Of a stretch of 64,000 bases of DNA, positions 1-9,436 are shown piece by piece (position 1 is the first letter of the stretch; each line of letters opens with the position of its first letter). The notes under the pieces were generated by a model. That model searched no databases and was not told the origin of the DNA. It saw only the letters and a program-made list of their open reading frames with translations. The translations under genes and the position numbers were made by a program. Source of the DNA: a virus. Location of the stretch: positions 1-64,000 of the IMG/VR virus record IMGVR_UViG_3300020182_000010. The stretch is one strand, 5' to 3'.

Positions 1-660
1 GAAGGCGAGAGATATGGATGTAACTTTATTTACTATGCCAGATGACCCTCCATCGGTTGCACTAAATGTGATACTAAACTCACCAGCGTCTCCTGAATTA
101 GTACTTGGAGTAATTGTAAAAACATTATCTGTTTGTGATATTGTAGCAGTTGATCCAAGTGAGCCACTCGTTACTGCATAACTCCATGTAAGTGGAAATC
201 CTTCTGGGTCAGTGGATACTGCAGTAATCACAGTCGGTGTCCCATCGATGGCAAGATTATATGTTGAATCAACATTTGTAATTGCAGTGGGTGAATTATT
301 AATCATCGTTGCGATTAAATACCATGCAGAACCGGTATACATAAACAGTTTGTTATTCTCCAGTACTAATCCTTGGTCTCCTGCACTCATTCCGGTTTTT
401 GCAATGATTGCTGCCATATCTGCAAAAATTTCAGTAGATGATGCAGATGCGATGGATGTAAATGAAAAATTATTATTGCCGTCGGTTGTTAATAATTGGC
501 CTGCCGTTCCATCACTAATACTTAAATCAGTTAATGTACTTGCACTAGCCCCTGGCACAGGAGGTTTCCAAGTGTTTGAACTTGCAGTGTATGTATATGT
601 TACTCCGCCAACGGTAGCGATATCGCCATCTGATGGATTATCTGGAAAATTTATTGCCAT
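1..660 (-). CDS. virion surface / tail-fibre protein, partial (3' end outside window)
   Basis: The first 220 codons of a minus-strand gene whose C-terminus lies beyond base 1. ATG at 658-660 follows an AAGGAA ribosome site. The N-terminus reads MAINFPDNPSDGDIATVGG, a common phage fibre start, followed by a 'DGTAGQLLTTDGNNNFSF' segment and then, from about residue 140, a cadherin/Ig-like domain with the phrase STDPEGFPL. The same phrase and a related domain occur in the next gene upstream (679-2064), so the two are probably paralogous surface proteins. Exact role (fibre, fibre tip or decoration) is inferred from neighbours, not shown. Confidence 0.75.
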   Translation of the reverse strand, partial: MAINFPDNPSDGDIATVGGVTYTYTASSNTWKPPVPGASASTLTDLSISDGTAGQLLTTDGNNNFSFTSIASASSTEIFADMAAIIAKTGMSAGDQGLVLENNKLFMYTGSAWYLIATMINNSPTAITNVDSTYNLAIDGTPTVITAVSTDPEGFPLTWSYAVTSGSLGSTATISQTDNVFTITPSTNSGDAGEFSITFSATDGGSSGIVNKVTSISLAF

Positions 661-678
661 TATTTAATTCCTTTTTTA

Positions 679-2064
679 TTATCCTGCCCACGGTGCAGTT
701 AAACTAGTCCCTGACATTATGGTATGGGCTTTTTGTAATTCACTAGAAGTTAAAACTGTATCCCACATCATAAATCCTAAAACTTCATGTTCGCTTGACC
801 AATCACCAGCGAGATATGCATTATAATCCATTCCCACATTAGGAAGGAAATTATACCCAGTTATCATTAATGAATTAAATTTATTACCAGTCAAGTCCAA
901 TGCATGATATGCTGCTTGGGAGTTGGTTACTATTGTTCCGTTGACTCTTATTGCAGGTGTTTCGCCAGGCCATCCATTTGTGTCTTGTTGAATAACTCCC
1001 GAACTGTTATAAAAAACTGTATTATAATCACCGGTGCTATGTGCACCACCGAACATGATGTTTTTAAACCCAGTCAATGCTGAAAAAATAACTACAACAG
1101 TCTTTGTTTGTGTTTCCATCGGACTACTAAAATTTATAGAAGTTCTGCTAATAGGCACAAATTTAAATACTTTATTGCCAGTGGTTCCTGCTGACAGATA
1201 TGAACCACCGCCTGGATTAATTGTTTCTGATACTGATGCTGGTGTGCCTAGGGCTATATTTGTAAAAGTATTACCAGTACCTGGATAACTTGCTGAATTT
1301 GAAAAATCAAAAAATCCTATATTTGCCGCTTGCTGTGGTAGGAATGACAGGTTAACTTCAACAGTTTTAGAGAGAATACTTAGTCCGTCCGATGCTTTTA
1401 TTCTGAGTGCAAAAGATCCAGCATCACTCGTAGTTGTTGATGGGGTCATTGTAAATGTTCCATCATTATTATTTACAATTGATGTTATCTGACTTGGGTT
1501 TGTAGGATTTGTGTCATAATCATACTCAATAGGAAATCCCTCTGGATCAACCGCTGCAGTTGTTATGATTGTACTAGTACCATCTTCTTCCAATGAATAT
1601 ATAGGATCTGGTTCTGTAGTCCAATTCGGTGTCGTATTTTCATCGCTGTAAATTCTATCCCACTCATTGCCATCATAAACATAAAGTGATGTATCTGATG
1701 TGACCCATGCCATGTCACCTTCACTTACCGTTGCGGCATTACGTGCTGTGATATCAGCATATGATGTTACCCCACCGCCGCTACCTGCTGGACCAGTTGC
1801 ACCGGTTGCACCACTAATACCTACCCATTGTGAAGATGTGCCATCATCGTAATATACATACATTGTTCCATCAGTAGTATCAAACCATAAATCGCCGTCT
1901 ATAGGATTACTGGGCGATGTCGTAGATGTTTCAATACTTGCACTAGTACCACCGCCCCCGCCGCTACCTGTTTCATCTAATAATGTTGTTTCAACACCGT
2001 TACTATCAACCACAAATTGTTTCTTTTGAACATTATCCCACTTAAATCCTCTTGCTCTTGCCAT
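679..2064 (-). CDS. tail-fibre-like protein with collagen-like, Ig-like and lectin-like parts
   Basis: 461 aa; ATG with an AGGATTAGAAG ribosome site. Residues about 1-60 are a short fibre N-terminus rich in Gly/Ser; a 'DGDLWFDTTDGTMYVYYDDG' turn motif typical of phage fibres follows, then a short collagen-like GATGATGPAG, an Ig/cadherin-like domain (VDPEGFPI) and a C-terminal concanavalin-like region ending SLTAPWAG. It lies 11 bases downstream of the 712-aa fibre gene and 18 bases before the partial gene at the left edge, so the three are likely co-transcribed late genes. Receptor binding is inferred from this architecture. Confidence 0.75.
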   Translation of the reverse strand: MARARGFKWDNVQKKQFVVDSNGVETTLLDETGSGGGGGTSASIETSTTSPSNPIDGDLWFDTTDGTMYVYYDDGTSSQWVGISGATGATGPAGSGGGVTSYADITARNAATVSEGDMAWVTSDTSLYVYDGNEWDRIYSDENTTPNWTTEPDPIYSLEEDGTSTIITTAAVDPEGFPIEYDYDTNPTNPSQITSIVNNNDGTFTMTPSTTTSDAGSFALRIKASDGLSILSKTVEVNLSFLPQQAANIGFFDFSNSASYPGTGNTFTNIALGTPASVSETINPGGGSYLSAGTTGNKVFKFVPISRTSINFSSPMETQTKTVVVIFSALTGFKNIMFGGAHSTGDYNTVFYNSSGVIQQDTNGWPGETPAIRVNGTIVTNSQAAYHALDLTGNKFNSLMITGYNFLPNVGMDYNAYLAGDWSSEHEVLGFMMWDTVLTSSELQKAHTIMSGTSLTAPWAG

Positions 2065-2075
2065 CTTCTAATCCT

Positions 2076-4214
2076 TTACTGTGCTACTTCTGTAGTTTTT
2101 ACTACCGCAGTCCATCTAAATGTTTTACTTGCTTCGCCGGTTACTGAAATTTTAATAGAATCATTAGTATCATCTGCAGATGCTTCAACTAATAAATTTG
2201 TATTATCACTCGCTACTAGAATTTCATATAGATCACCAACATCTGCAACCGTTCCTGCAAAATTGTCAACAACACCTTTAAGTTCAAATCCTGCACTTTC
2301 ACCAGTCGCATCTGTTCTACGTGCTACAAAAGAAATATCATAGAATATTGTTGTATCTGTTGCTACTGGTATTCTTTCGTTAGGTGCCCCACGAACAAAT
2401 AATTCAGTTTCAGTTGCATCAGTTGTCGTGCCAGATAATACATATTGTTTTGTGTAATGATCGGAACTTATTGCTTGGTGTGTTATTGTTCTAAAAATAG
2501 TGGGATTTTTTACAGTTAAATCATCTATTGATGCTGTTGTGACACTCAATTGAGAATCGTTATTGCCAGTACCAACTGTTAGTACCGGATTATTTGCTAC
2601 TGTGTCACCAACATCACCATATAGTGCTCCTGAAAGATGAGCATTATGTCCAGAAAAGGTATCTGCTCCAGTAGTGTTAATTATTGTTGCGCCGGCTACT
2701 CCACCGACGGTTGGTGCTTTTATTTTTTCAATTTCAGCATCGTGAATTGTTAATAGGTCTCTCGTTGTACCAGTGGTAATAATTGGTGTATTTTGAGTAG
2801 GTGAAAGTACATCGCCATATAAGTCGCCTGCTACATTACCTGTTAATGTGTAAATACCTCCAGAGGCGTTTACTACTGTTGCACCGGTAGTTGGATGTAA
2901 AATGTTACCTTTAACATCTCCTGTAAATACCGGAAGGGTTGTCATAACACCTGTATTTGAATCATATGAAAGATTGCCAGTTGCTGAAATTGCAGAACGT
3001 ACAGAACTATCAGTGTACAATAATCCAGTTCCATCAGTTAAATCAGAAATATCTAGTGTGCCAAAACTAAATGCTGCAGCTCCATTTGTTCGTAAAACTT
3101 GTCCAGAAGTGCCATCTGTAATAGTATTTAAATCAAGTAATGAAGATGGAATACTAGGTGTATTAGTTAATGATCCATAATCTCCATCAAATGCATCCGT
3201 AATTCCATATCCTGCAATTGTTGTTGGTGTTCCTGTAAGGTCACTCCATGTAACAACATAGCCACTTAAATCTGGTGGAATATATGTGAATACACCAGTT
3301 GTATTATTATATGTAATTCCACCTGTTCCAGTTGCCGAAGCAGGACTGCCAACACTGAGATCAGTAGTACTAAATTGATTGGTAGGTACAAATTTACTAT
3401 TCGCATTATCCCACGATAATATTTGTCCGTTTGTTGGTGCAGTTGTTGTTAAGTCTACATCTGCCAAATCATCAATAGATGCATTTGCTATTCGTGCATC
3501 TACTTTAGAATCATCATAAAATTCATTGGATGATCCTTCTGCTATATCATCACTATCTACGATTAAATTATAATATGTTGTTCCATCATTCGTAAATGTC
3601 CATCTATCGGTAGACTCATTCCATGCAATAGAAACATTTGTAGAAGTTCCTCTTTCAATTTCCAACCCCGCATCTTCTGTTGGTGTGCCAGTAACATCAT
3701 TATTCAAAACAATAATATTATCAGATATTGTTAAGTTTGTAGTATCAATTGTGGTAACTGAGCCACTGACAATTAAATCTCCGCTAACGGTTAAATTATC
3801 AATATTACCGGTTGATGCCCAAATATTATTCCAAACTTTGGTAGAACTTCCTATATCATATGTATTTGTTGTTGTTGGTACAATATTACTTGCAACTGAA
3901 GTAAGATCACTGAAATCTGCCGGTATAAATTTACTATTAGAATTATCCCATACTAGTGTTTGTCCATCAGTGGGAGCATTACTTGAAATATCTACATCTA
4001 TTAAATCATTTATAGAATCTTGTTGAATATGCCAACCAGACGGAGAACGAAACTTTACTTTGTTAATATTATTATCTATCCATATATCACCATTATTGAC
4101 ATAGTATGATTCCGCCACAGGATCGGTATTGCCCTGATATATAGTTGTTCCTCGTTTACCTATTTTAAAATAGGGAACGGTAGTTCCCCTTGCATTCAGT
4201 GTTACTGCCATCAT
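2076..4214 (-). CDS. large tail-fibre protein
   Basis: 712 aa, low in Cys and rich in Thr/Ser/Asp/Gly, with repeated turns such as INDLIDVD, IDDLADVD and the phrase GTPTTIAGYGITDAF. Residues about 150-215 carry a module (VSGSVTTIDTTNLTISDN... then GLEIERG... W) that recurs twice in the 1620-aa fibre (4399-9261), evidence of module exchange between fibres. The C-terminal ~120 residues are non-repetitive and probably form the globular tip. Two adjacent ATGs (4212-4214 and 4209-4211) are possible starts. A late-promoter motif at 4284-4291 and a terminator at 4334-4364 sit just upstream. Confidence 0.8.
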   Translation of the reverse strand: MMAVTLNARGTTVPYFKIGKRGTTIYQGNTDPVAESYYVNNGDIWIDNNINKVKFRSPSGWHIQQDSINDLIDVDISSNAPTDGQTLVWDNSNSKFIPADFSDLTSVASNIVPTTTNTYDIGSSTKVWNNIWASTGNIDNLTVSGDLIVSGSVTTIDTTNLTISDNIIVLNNDVTGTPTEDAGLEIERGTSTNVSIAWNESTDRWTFTNDGTTYYNLIVDSDDIAEGSSNEFYDDSKVDARIANASIDDLADVDLTTTAPTNGQILSWDNANSKFVPTNQFSTTDLSVGSPASATGTGGITYNNTTGVFTYIPPDLSGYVVTWSDLTGTPTTIAGYGITDAFDGDYGSLTNTPSIPSSLLDLNTITDGTSGQVLRTNGAAAFSFGTLDISDLTDGTGLLYTDSSVRSAISATGNLSYDSNTGVMTTLPVFTGDVKGNILHPTTGATVVNASGGIYTLTGNVAGDLYGDVLSPTQNTPIITTGTTRDLLTIHDAEIEKIKAPTVGGVAGATIINTTGADTFSGHNAHLSGALYGDVGDTVANNPVLTVGTGNNDSQLSVTTASIDDLTVKNPTIFRTITHQAISSDHYTKQYVLSGTTTDATETELFVRGAPNERIPVATDTTIFYDISFVARRTDATGESAGFELKGVVDNFAGTVADVGDLYEILVASDNTNLLVEASADDTNDSIKISVTGEASKTFRWTAVVKTTEVAQ

Positions 4215-4283
4215 GTGTCCTCAACGTCTGCGTATTATAAGTCAGATAATTATATCTGTCGTTAAGTTGTGTTATTCTTAATC

Positions 4284-4291
4284 TATTTATC
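4284..4291 (-). promoter_or_regulatory. T4-type late promoter motif GATAAATA
   Basis: GATAAATA read on the minus strand, about 70 bases upstream of the 712-aa fibre gene and just after the terminator of the previous transcript. It matches the T4/cyanophage late consensus (N)ATAAATA recognised by a gp55-type sigma; no such sigma gene is in this window. Confidence 0.6.
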
Positions 4292-4333
4292 TTATTATAC
4301 TAATATATCATATTATAATTATAAAGTCAAGGT

Positions 4334-4364
4334 AAAAAAAGAGGGACCTCTTTCGAAGCCCCTC
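4334..4364 (-). terminator. Rho-independent terminator with GAAA tetraloop
   Basis: On the minus strand a 10-bp stem (GAGGGGCTTC/GAGGTCCCTC, two or three G-U pairs) is closed by a GAAA tetraloop and followed by seven T. It lies 35 bases after the stop of the 1620-aa fibre gene and ends that transcript. Confidence 0.85.
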
Positions 4365-4398
4365 CTAAATTTTAAGTATTAATTAAACTAGTTAAAGT

Positions 4399-7300
4399 TT
4401 AAGGAGTAACTGGTGTCGGGATTGCTTTGTACTCAACAGAAACAATTGCTCGACCGACAGTTGGTGATGCGGATGAACCACTATTGCCAAGTGTTGCTGT
4501 AATAGTTGCGCCTTTAAGCGATGAGTCTTCGTAGCCTTGTTCAATAATGTATAGACCAGTTTCTGACATATCAACATCCAAAGGCGAAACGAATGTATTT
4601 GCTCCGTCTGACACAGTGATTTCATCACATCCCTGAAATGCTGTTGTAATTTTGATTGTTACAGATTTAACATAAAAGTCTTTACCTGCTACATCTTTGA
4701 TGTTACCTACTGTGAATGATGAAGGGCCTGTTGCAGTGAAATCTTTGCGAATGAAGTTATCACCAACTTTGGCAATCTCATCATCGACATATTTCTTAGT
4801 AGATACAACCATATCATCTGAATTATCAAAATCAATTACTGTATTTGCTGGTAGCATAACCATACCGCCAGTGCCATTAGCACTCGTAGTTTTTGGAGCC
4901 AATACTAGATTAACTTCAGTGCCGCCGACTGCTGCTAGTTCGATACCACCAATGCCGTTTTTGATTTCTAATGAATCTGTTGCAGTGGCTGTTTCAACGA
5001 ATGTTGCGATTAGTGTATCAGTCGCGCCAAGAACTTGTGTCTTGCCTGCAGTTGCACCGCCGAGACCGCCTTTAATAATGACATCACCAGAAATACCTGC
5101 TGCACCGCCGTTACCGCCTTTAAGGATTAGATCTCCTGCGTTTGTCGCATCAGAATTACCACCTGAAACAGTTAAATCAGTATCATCGTCACCTTGAAGA
5201 ACAGCTTCGCCTGATTGACCTACTAGGAATACGTCACCGCCATTTTGACCTTGAATATAAAGATCAACTAGTCCGGTTCCTGTAGCATTTTTAGCAGTCA
5301 TTGTTACACGACCCGCTGTGTTAGCTAAATCCAAGTATTCAGCACCAGTAGTCATACCTGATGTGTCAATTGCAAGATTGCCATTTATGTCACGTAATGT
5401 ACCTTGGTATCCATATGCTAATGCACCTGATCCATTTGCTATTAGAACTGTATGTTCTGACCCGGCAGCATCTAAACCTGTACCACCATTTGAGATTGGC
5501 GTAATACCAGTAATATCGGTAGTTACATCAACTTTATCATAACCTAGAGTACCTGCACCATCGACTTTTAGTACTGTCGAGGGAAGACCTTTTACTAGTT
5601 CTGCAACACCTGAACCTGAACCTGACATCTTCATCAGAGAATCATCTGCAAAGGTTGATGTATCAGTACCAGTACCACCATCGGTTGTTGCGATTGTTCC
5701 ACTTAGACCGAAACTTGCCGCTTGAATTTCACCAACGCTGATGTTAGCCATAGTGCCGTTAGCATCCTTTGATGACCACACATCGTCTGTTTCATCCCAA
5801 TACCATTTTGCATTGTGATCTGAACCACGATTTACTTCAAGACCTGAATCTTCAGTTGGTGCAATGTTACTAGCAACGTTTGAATTCAATTCGATCATGT
5901 TATCTTCGATAGCAACTGTTTCTGATAGTGTAGTTGTTACTGCACCTGAAACTGTTAGATTACCGTGGATTACTGCGTCAGTAGTAACTTCTAGCGATGC
6001 TAGAGTTGAAGCGCCTGCTGCAAGTGTGTTTGCACCAAAATCACCAGCTACTGCGAATGTTGCCGCTGTATCTGTTAGTGTCATTTTAGTTGAATTTGCG
6101 TTATCATCGATACCTGTTGATGCGAAGTTTGAGATTGTACCGCCATCAATTTTATCACCATCGATTGAGTTGACTGCTAAATTCAATGTACCTGCTGAAA
6201 CATCTAATGTACGGTTTGCACCTACAGTAATGTCATAGCCACTCATTGTAGAACCGGCTGTAGCACCAGTTAGGTTTGCATCAGAGATTGTTCCGCCGTG
6301 AATTGCATTACCAGATACTGAATCGTTAGTCAATGTCAAAGTTTGACCTGACAAGTCAATAGAAGTACCTGAAATAGAACCACCAGTAATATCAACGTTA
6401 GTTGAGTTTAGGTTTGCCGCTGTTACTGTTGCAAGGTCTGCTGTACCACCTGTTAGAGTTACGTTGTTTGACTCAAGTGTTGAGAATTTACCAGCTGCTG
6501 AACCGCCAACGCCCATACCAACAGTAGTTGCATTAATTGAACCACCGGTTAAAGTGACATCATCTGATGTTAGACTTGGGCCGTTAATCGTCCCAGCTGT
6601 TAGATTTACGTTGTTTGATGTTAGTTGTGAGAAAGTACCTGCTGCTGATCCATCCGTACCACCACCAATAGCAGTACCAGAAATTGTACCACCCGTTAGA
6701 GTTACGTTGTTTGACTCAAGTGTTGAGAATTTACCAGCTGCTGAACCGCTATCGCCCATACCAACAGAAGTTGAATTAATTGTACCACCAGTGATTGCAG
6801 CACCATCTGTTGTCATTGTTAAGAAAGTACCTGCTGCTGATGTGCCTCCACCAATAGTTACAGCGTCCGCTGTGCCACCGTTGATAGTTGCTGTTGTTGC
6901 CACTAGTGATGTAATTGTGATTGCATCAATTGTGCCGCCATCAATTGAATCGCCACTAATTTGGTTTGCTGCAAATACTAGACTTGTTGCCGCTGATACA
7001 TCTACTACATCACCTGCTTCTGCAGTTAAACTACCATAAACGCCGCCGTCTTTCAATAGAACTCCATCTATTGTTACGCCATTATTTAAAACAGTTTCAC
7101 TAATTTTCGGTACAAACAATTCAGTTGCGAATGTAGCATTCGTTCCTACAATGTCATTTCCAAAGGTAATATCAGAATCTTGAGTTAATTCATAGATTGT
7201 ATTAACTGCGATTGAGTCCATTGCTTGTGAACCAATTTTTAGGTCTGCTAGTGCCGTGCCTACTTTGAATTCCCAAACGTCATCTGTCTCATTCCACTGT

Positions 7301-9261
7301 AGTGTTGCTGAGTCTTCTGAACCACGGTCGATTTCGATACCTGCTGTGCCTGCTGTTACGCCTGCCGCTTGTTCGCCTTTGTTAAGAACGATTGAGTTAT
7401 CTGCAATCTCTGTGTTTGTTGTGTTTACTGATGTTAGTGAACCTGATACTGTTAGATCGCCATTTACAATTAGATTTGCATCAAACCTTGCATTTGTATC
7501 TTCTAGTGTCAAGATTGTAGTTGTTGTTCTAGCATCACCCTCCACTGTACCTAGTGGTGTTACATTATCATCAATACCTTGTGATGCGAAATCTGAGATT
7601 ACCCCACCATCAATATGATTACCTGAGATTTGGTCATTATCTAGTAGAAGTGCCTGACCGGTCATATTTAAATCTGTACCGCCGATTGCACCACCAGTGA
7701 TTGCAGCACCATTTGTTGTCATTGTTGTGAATGTACCTGCTGCTGGTGTGCCTCCACCAATAGTTACAGCGTCCATTGTGCCACCATTGATTGTAGCTGT
7801 ACCGATTGTTGCAGTTGTTAGATTTGAAGTTCCTGTTGCTGTTACACCGTCGTCTTTTAGTAATACACCATCAACTGTAACGCCAGTGTTTAGTGTTTTT
7901 TCATCGATTGTGTCAGCCGTAATACCACCGGTACCAACTGAAGCACCGCCGAAGTCAATGCCTGCTTGGGCAATGATTTTACTAGTAAATGTAATGTCAC
8001 CGCCGCCTGTACTTGCTGTAACCTCGTTTGTTTTTAATAGTGTGGTTGCGTCAATTGTTGTACCTGTCATTGCTACTGGAGTTTGGCTACCAATAACTGT
8101 ATTATCAATAAAACCACCATCGATATCAACTGAGATTGATGCTAGTGTTGAGAATTTACCCGCTGCTGAGGTTGTTATACCAATTGGAACATTGTCAATT
8201 TGAGAACCGTCTGCGCCGTCTACGTCTAGTACGCCGTCTACGTCTAGTGTTTTGCCAGTGCCAACAGCGATATCAAAACCACCGATTGAAATGTTTTCAC
8301 CACCAATAAGATTGGCTGAGTCAATTGTACCACCTGAGATTACGTCACCTGATAGTTGGTCGTTGTTTAGATCTAGCGTACCACTTGTTAGGTTTATTGT
8401 ACCACCAGTGATATTAACAAGGTTTGAGTTTTGTAACGCCATTGAACCTAAGCCCAAGTTTGTACGTGCACCTGCTGGATCAGTCGCAACATTTACTCCT
8501 AGACCACCATTTGCTAGTGGAAGAATACCTGCTACTGAAGTTGCTAGGTTAACTGCGCCATATGTCACGCCGCCGCCGCCGTCTGATTGTAAAACTTCGC
8601 CAATTGTCCCTGTGCCTGTCATTGAAATTTTGTCATTAATTATTGTAATAAATTCACCATCAACTTCTGCACTTATTGTATTACCTACTTTTGATAAACC
8701 AGTACCTGCTGTGATTTGGCCTGTACCTGTAAATTGTGAGAACGTAATCTCAGTTGTACCAACTGTAACTGTTCCGTTTGTACTACATACAAAACCTTGG
8801 TCTGAATTTGCTGTTCCTTCTTCAACAAAGAAGAATGATCCGACGAATTCGCCTGGAGCATCCATATCTATAGCACGATCCATCTCTGCACCAGCTGCAC
8901 TGAATACATAGATACCGTTCTGTGATGCGGTTGTTTGTGCTTTTACCAAGACACGGTCGCCTTGTGTTAGTGTTACGCCATCAATTTGTCCTGGTGGACT
9001 GTCGATCGTAATATTTGCTGATGTAGCAACTCTTACAGATTCTTTTACGTCAAGACCTTGTGCAACCTGATCAACATAGTTTTTACTTGCTGCGTGCGAA
9101 TCTGCTGTTGGTTCTGCAACGCCCAAGTTAGTTAAAGCGGTACCGTCTGATGTTACTTTGAACAGTGATCCGCCAGTATCGTATACGACTTTACCGCCGC
9201 CTTTACCATACTGTACTGACTGACCAATACCAGCAATACCGAAATTTTTAATTAAAGCCAT
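4399..9261 (-). CDS. giant tail-fibre protein (1620 aa)
   Basis: 1620 aa. The N-terminal ~200 residues (SHAASKNYVDQVAQGLDVKE, then GDRVLVKAQTTASQNGIYVF) are a conserved attachment module of marine T4-like fibres. Residues ~200-1300 are beta-solenoid-like repeats built from phrases such as SAAGKFSTLESNNVTLTGG and AAGTFxTMTT; two copies of a 'SGS..T...N..IADNSIVLN' module (also in 2076-4214) interrupt them. The C-terminal ~100 residues form a distinct globular tip. ATG follows AGGAGAAC. A 55-bp stretch is repeated 243 bp apart (6452-6506 and 6695-6749). Function as a long side fibre is inferred. Confidence 0.85.
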   Translation of the reverse strand: MALIKNFGIAGIGQSVQYGKGGGKVVYDTGGSLFKVTSDGTALTNLGVAEPTADSHAASKNYVDQVAQGLDVKESVRVATSANITIDSPPGQIDGVTLTQGDRVLVKAQTTASQNGIYVFSAAGAEMDRAIDMDAPGEFVGSFFFVEEGTANSDQGFVCSTNGTVTVGTTEITFSQFTGTGQITAGTGLSKVGNTISAEVDGEFITIINDKISMTGTGTIGEVLQSDGGGGVTYGAVNLATSVAGILPLANGGLGVNVATDPAGARTNLGLGSMALQNSNLVNITGGTINLTSGTLDLNNDQLSGDVISGGTIDSANLIGGENISIGGFDIAVGTGKTLDVDGVLDVDGADGSQIDNVPIGITTSAAGKFSTLASISVDIDGGFIDNTVIGSQTPVAMTGTTIDATTLLKTNEVTASTGGGDITFTSKIIAQAGIDFGGASVGTGGITADTIDEKTLNTGVTVDGVLLKDDGVTATGTSNLTTATIGTATINGGTMDAVTIGGGTPAAGTFTTMTTNGAAITGGAIGGTDLNMTGQALLLDNDQISGNHIDGGVISDFASQGIDDNVTPLGTVEGDARTTTTILTLEDTNARFDANLIVNGDLTVSGSLTSVNTTNTEIADNSIVLNKGEQAAGVTAGTAGIEIDRGSEDSATLQWNETDDVWEFKVGTALADLKIGSQAMDSIAVNTIYELTQDSDITFGNDIVGTNATFATELFVPKISETVLNNGVTIDGVLLKDGGVYGSLTAEAGDVVDVSAATSLVFAANQISGDSIDGGTIDAITITSLVATTATINGGTADAVTIGGGTSAAGTFLTMTTDGAAITGGTINSTSVGMGDSGSAAGKFSTLESNNVTLTGGTISGTAIGGGTDGSAAGTFSQLTSNNVNLTAGTINGPSLTSDDVTLTGGSINATTVGMGVGGSAAGKFSTLESNNVTLTGGTADLATVTAANLNSTNVDITGGSISGTSIDLSGQTLTLTNDSVSGNAIHGGTISDANLTGATAGSTMSGYDITVGANRTLDVSAGTLNLAVNSIDGDKIDGGTISNFASTGIDDNANSTKMTLTDTAATFAVAGDFGANTLAAGASTLASLEVTTDAVIHGNLTVSGAVTTTLSETVAIEDNMIELNSNVASNIAPTEDSGLEVNRGSDHNAKWYWDETDDVWSSKDANGTMANISVGEIQAASFGLSGTIATTDGGTGTDTSTFADDSLMKMSGSGSGVAELVKGLPSTVLKVDGAGTLGYDKVDVTTDITGITPISNGGTGLDAAGSEHTVLIANGSGALAYGYQGTLRDINGNLAIDTSGMTTGAEYLDLANTAGRVTMTAKNATGTGLVDLYIQGQNGGDVFLVGQSGEAVLQGDDDTDLTVSGGNSDATNAGDLILKGGNGGAAGISGDVIIKGGLGGATAGKTQVLGATDTLIATFVETATATDSLEIKNGIGGIELAAVGGTEVNLVLAPKTTSANGTGGMVMLPANTVIDFDNSDDMVVSTKKYVDDEIAKVGDNFIRKDFTATGPSSFTVGNIKDVAGKDFYVKSVTIKITTAFQGCDEITVSDGANTFVSPLDVDMSETGLYIIEQGYEDSSLKGATITATLGNSGSSASPTVGRAIVSVEYKAIPTPVTP
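6452..6749. repeat. direct repeat, ~55 bp twice, 243 bp apart, inside fibre gene
   Basis: Bases 6452-6506 and 6695-6749 are identical by eye; the offset of 243 bp equals 81 codons, so the reading frame is kept. Both encode the same NNVTLTGG/SAAGKFSTLES unit. Identical DNA rather than only similar protein suggests a recent duplication or ongoing recombination. Confidence 0.75.
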
Positions 9262-9399
9262 TAAAGTTCTCCTATTATATAGCTATTAAATAAGAACACG
9301 AATAGAATTCGAGTCTTAAATTGGTTAAAGTTTTCATGAAAAATTTATCCGGGAAGAACACATCAGATAAATTAAAGTAAGAGTGTTATCTTACAATTG

Positions 9400-9407
9400 T
9401 ATTTATA
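9400..9407 (-). promoter_or_regulatory. late promoter motif TATAAATA
   Basis: Exact TATAAATA on the minus strand, followed by CAATTG, about 140 bases upstream of the 1620-aa fibre start. The same 14-base string TATAAATACAATTG occurs on the plus strand at 59487-59500 before the other late-type gene, which supports a real promoter class. Confidence 0.7.
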
Positions 9408-9436
9408 CTTCCTAGATTGTGTATTTTATACTAATA

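Noticed and set aside
212-667. Plus-strand open frame of 151 codons
   Set aside because: Antisense to the fibre gene that runs 660 to 1; the many Thr/Ser-rich repeats leave long open antisense frames throughout the fibre region.
6464-7039. Plus-strand open frames across the giant fibre (up to 219 codons)
   Set aside because: Pro/Val/Ala-rich mirror images of the repeated fibre codons with no ribosome sites; shadows.
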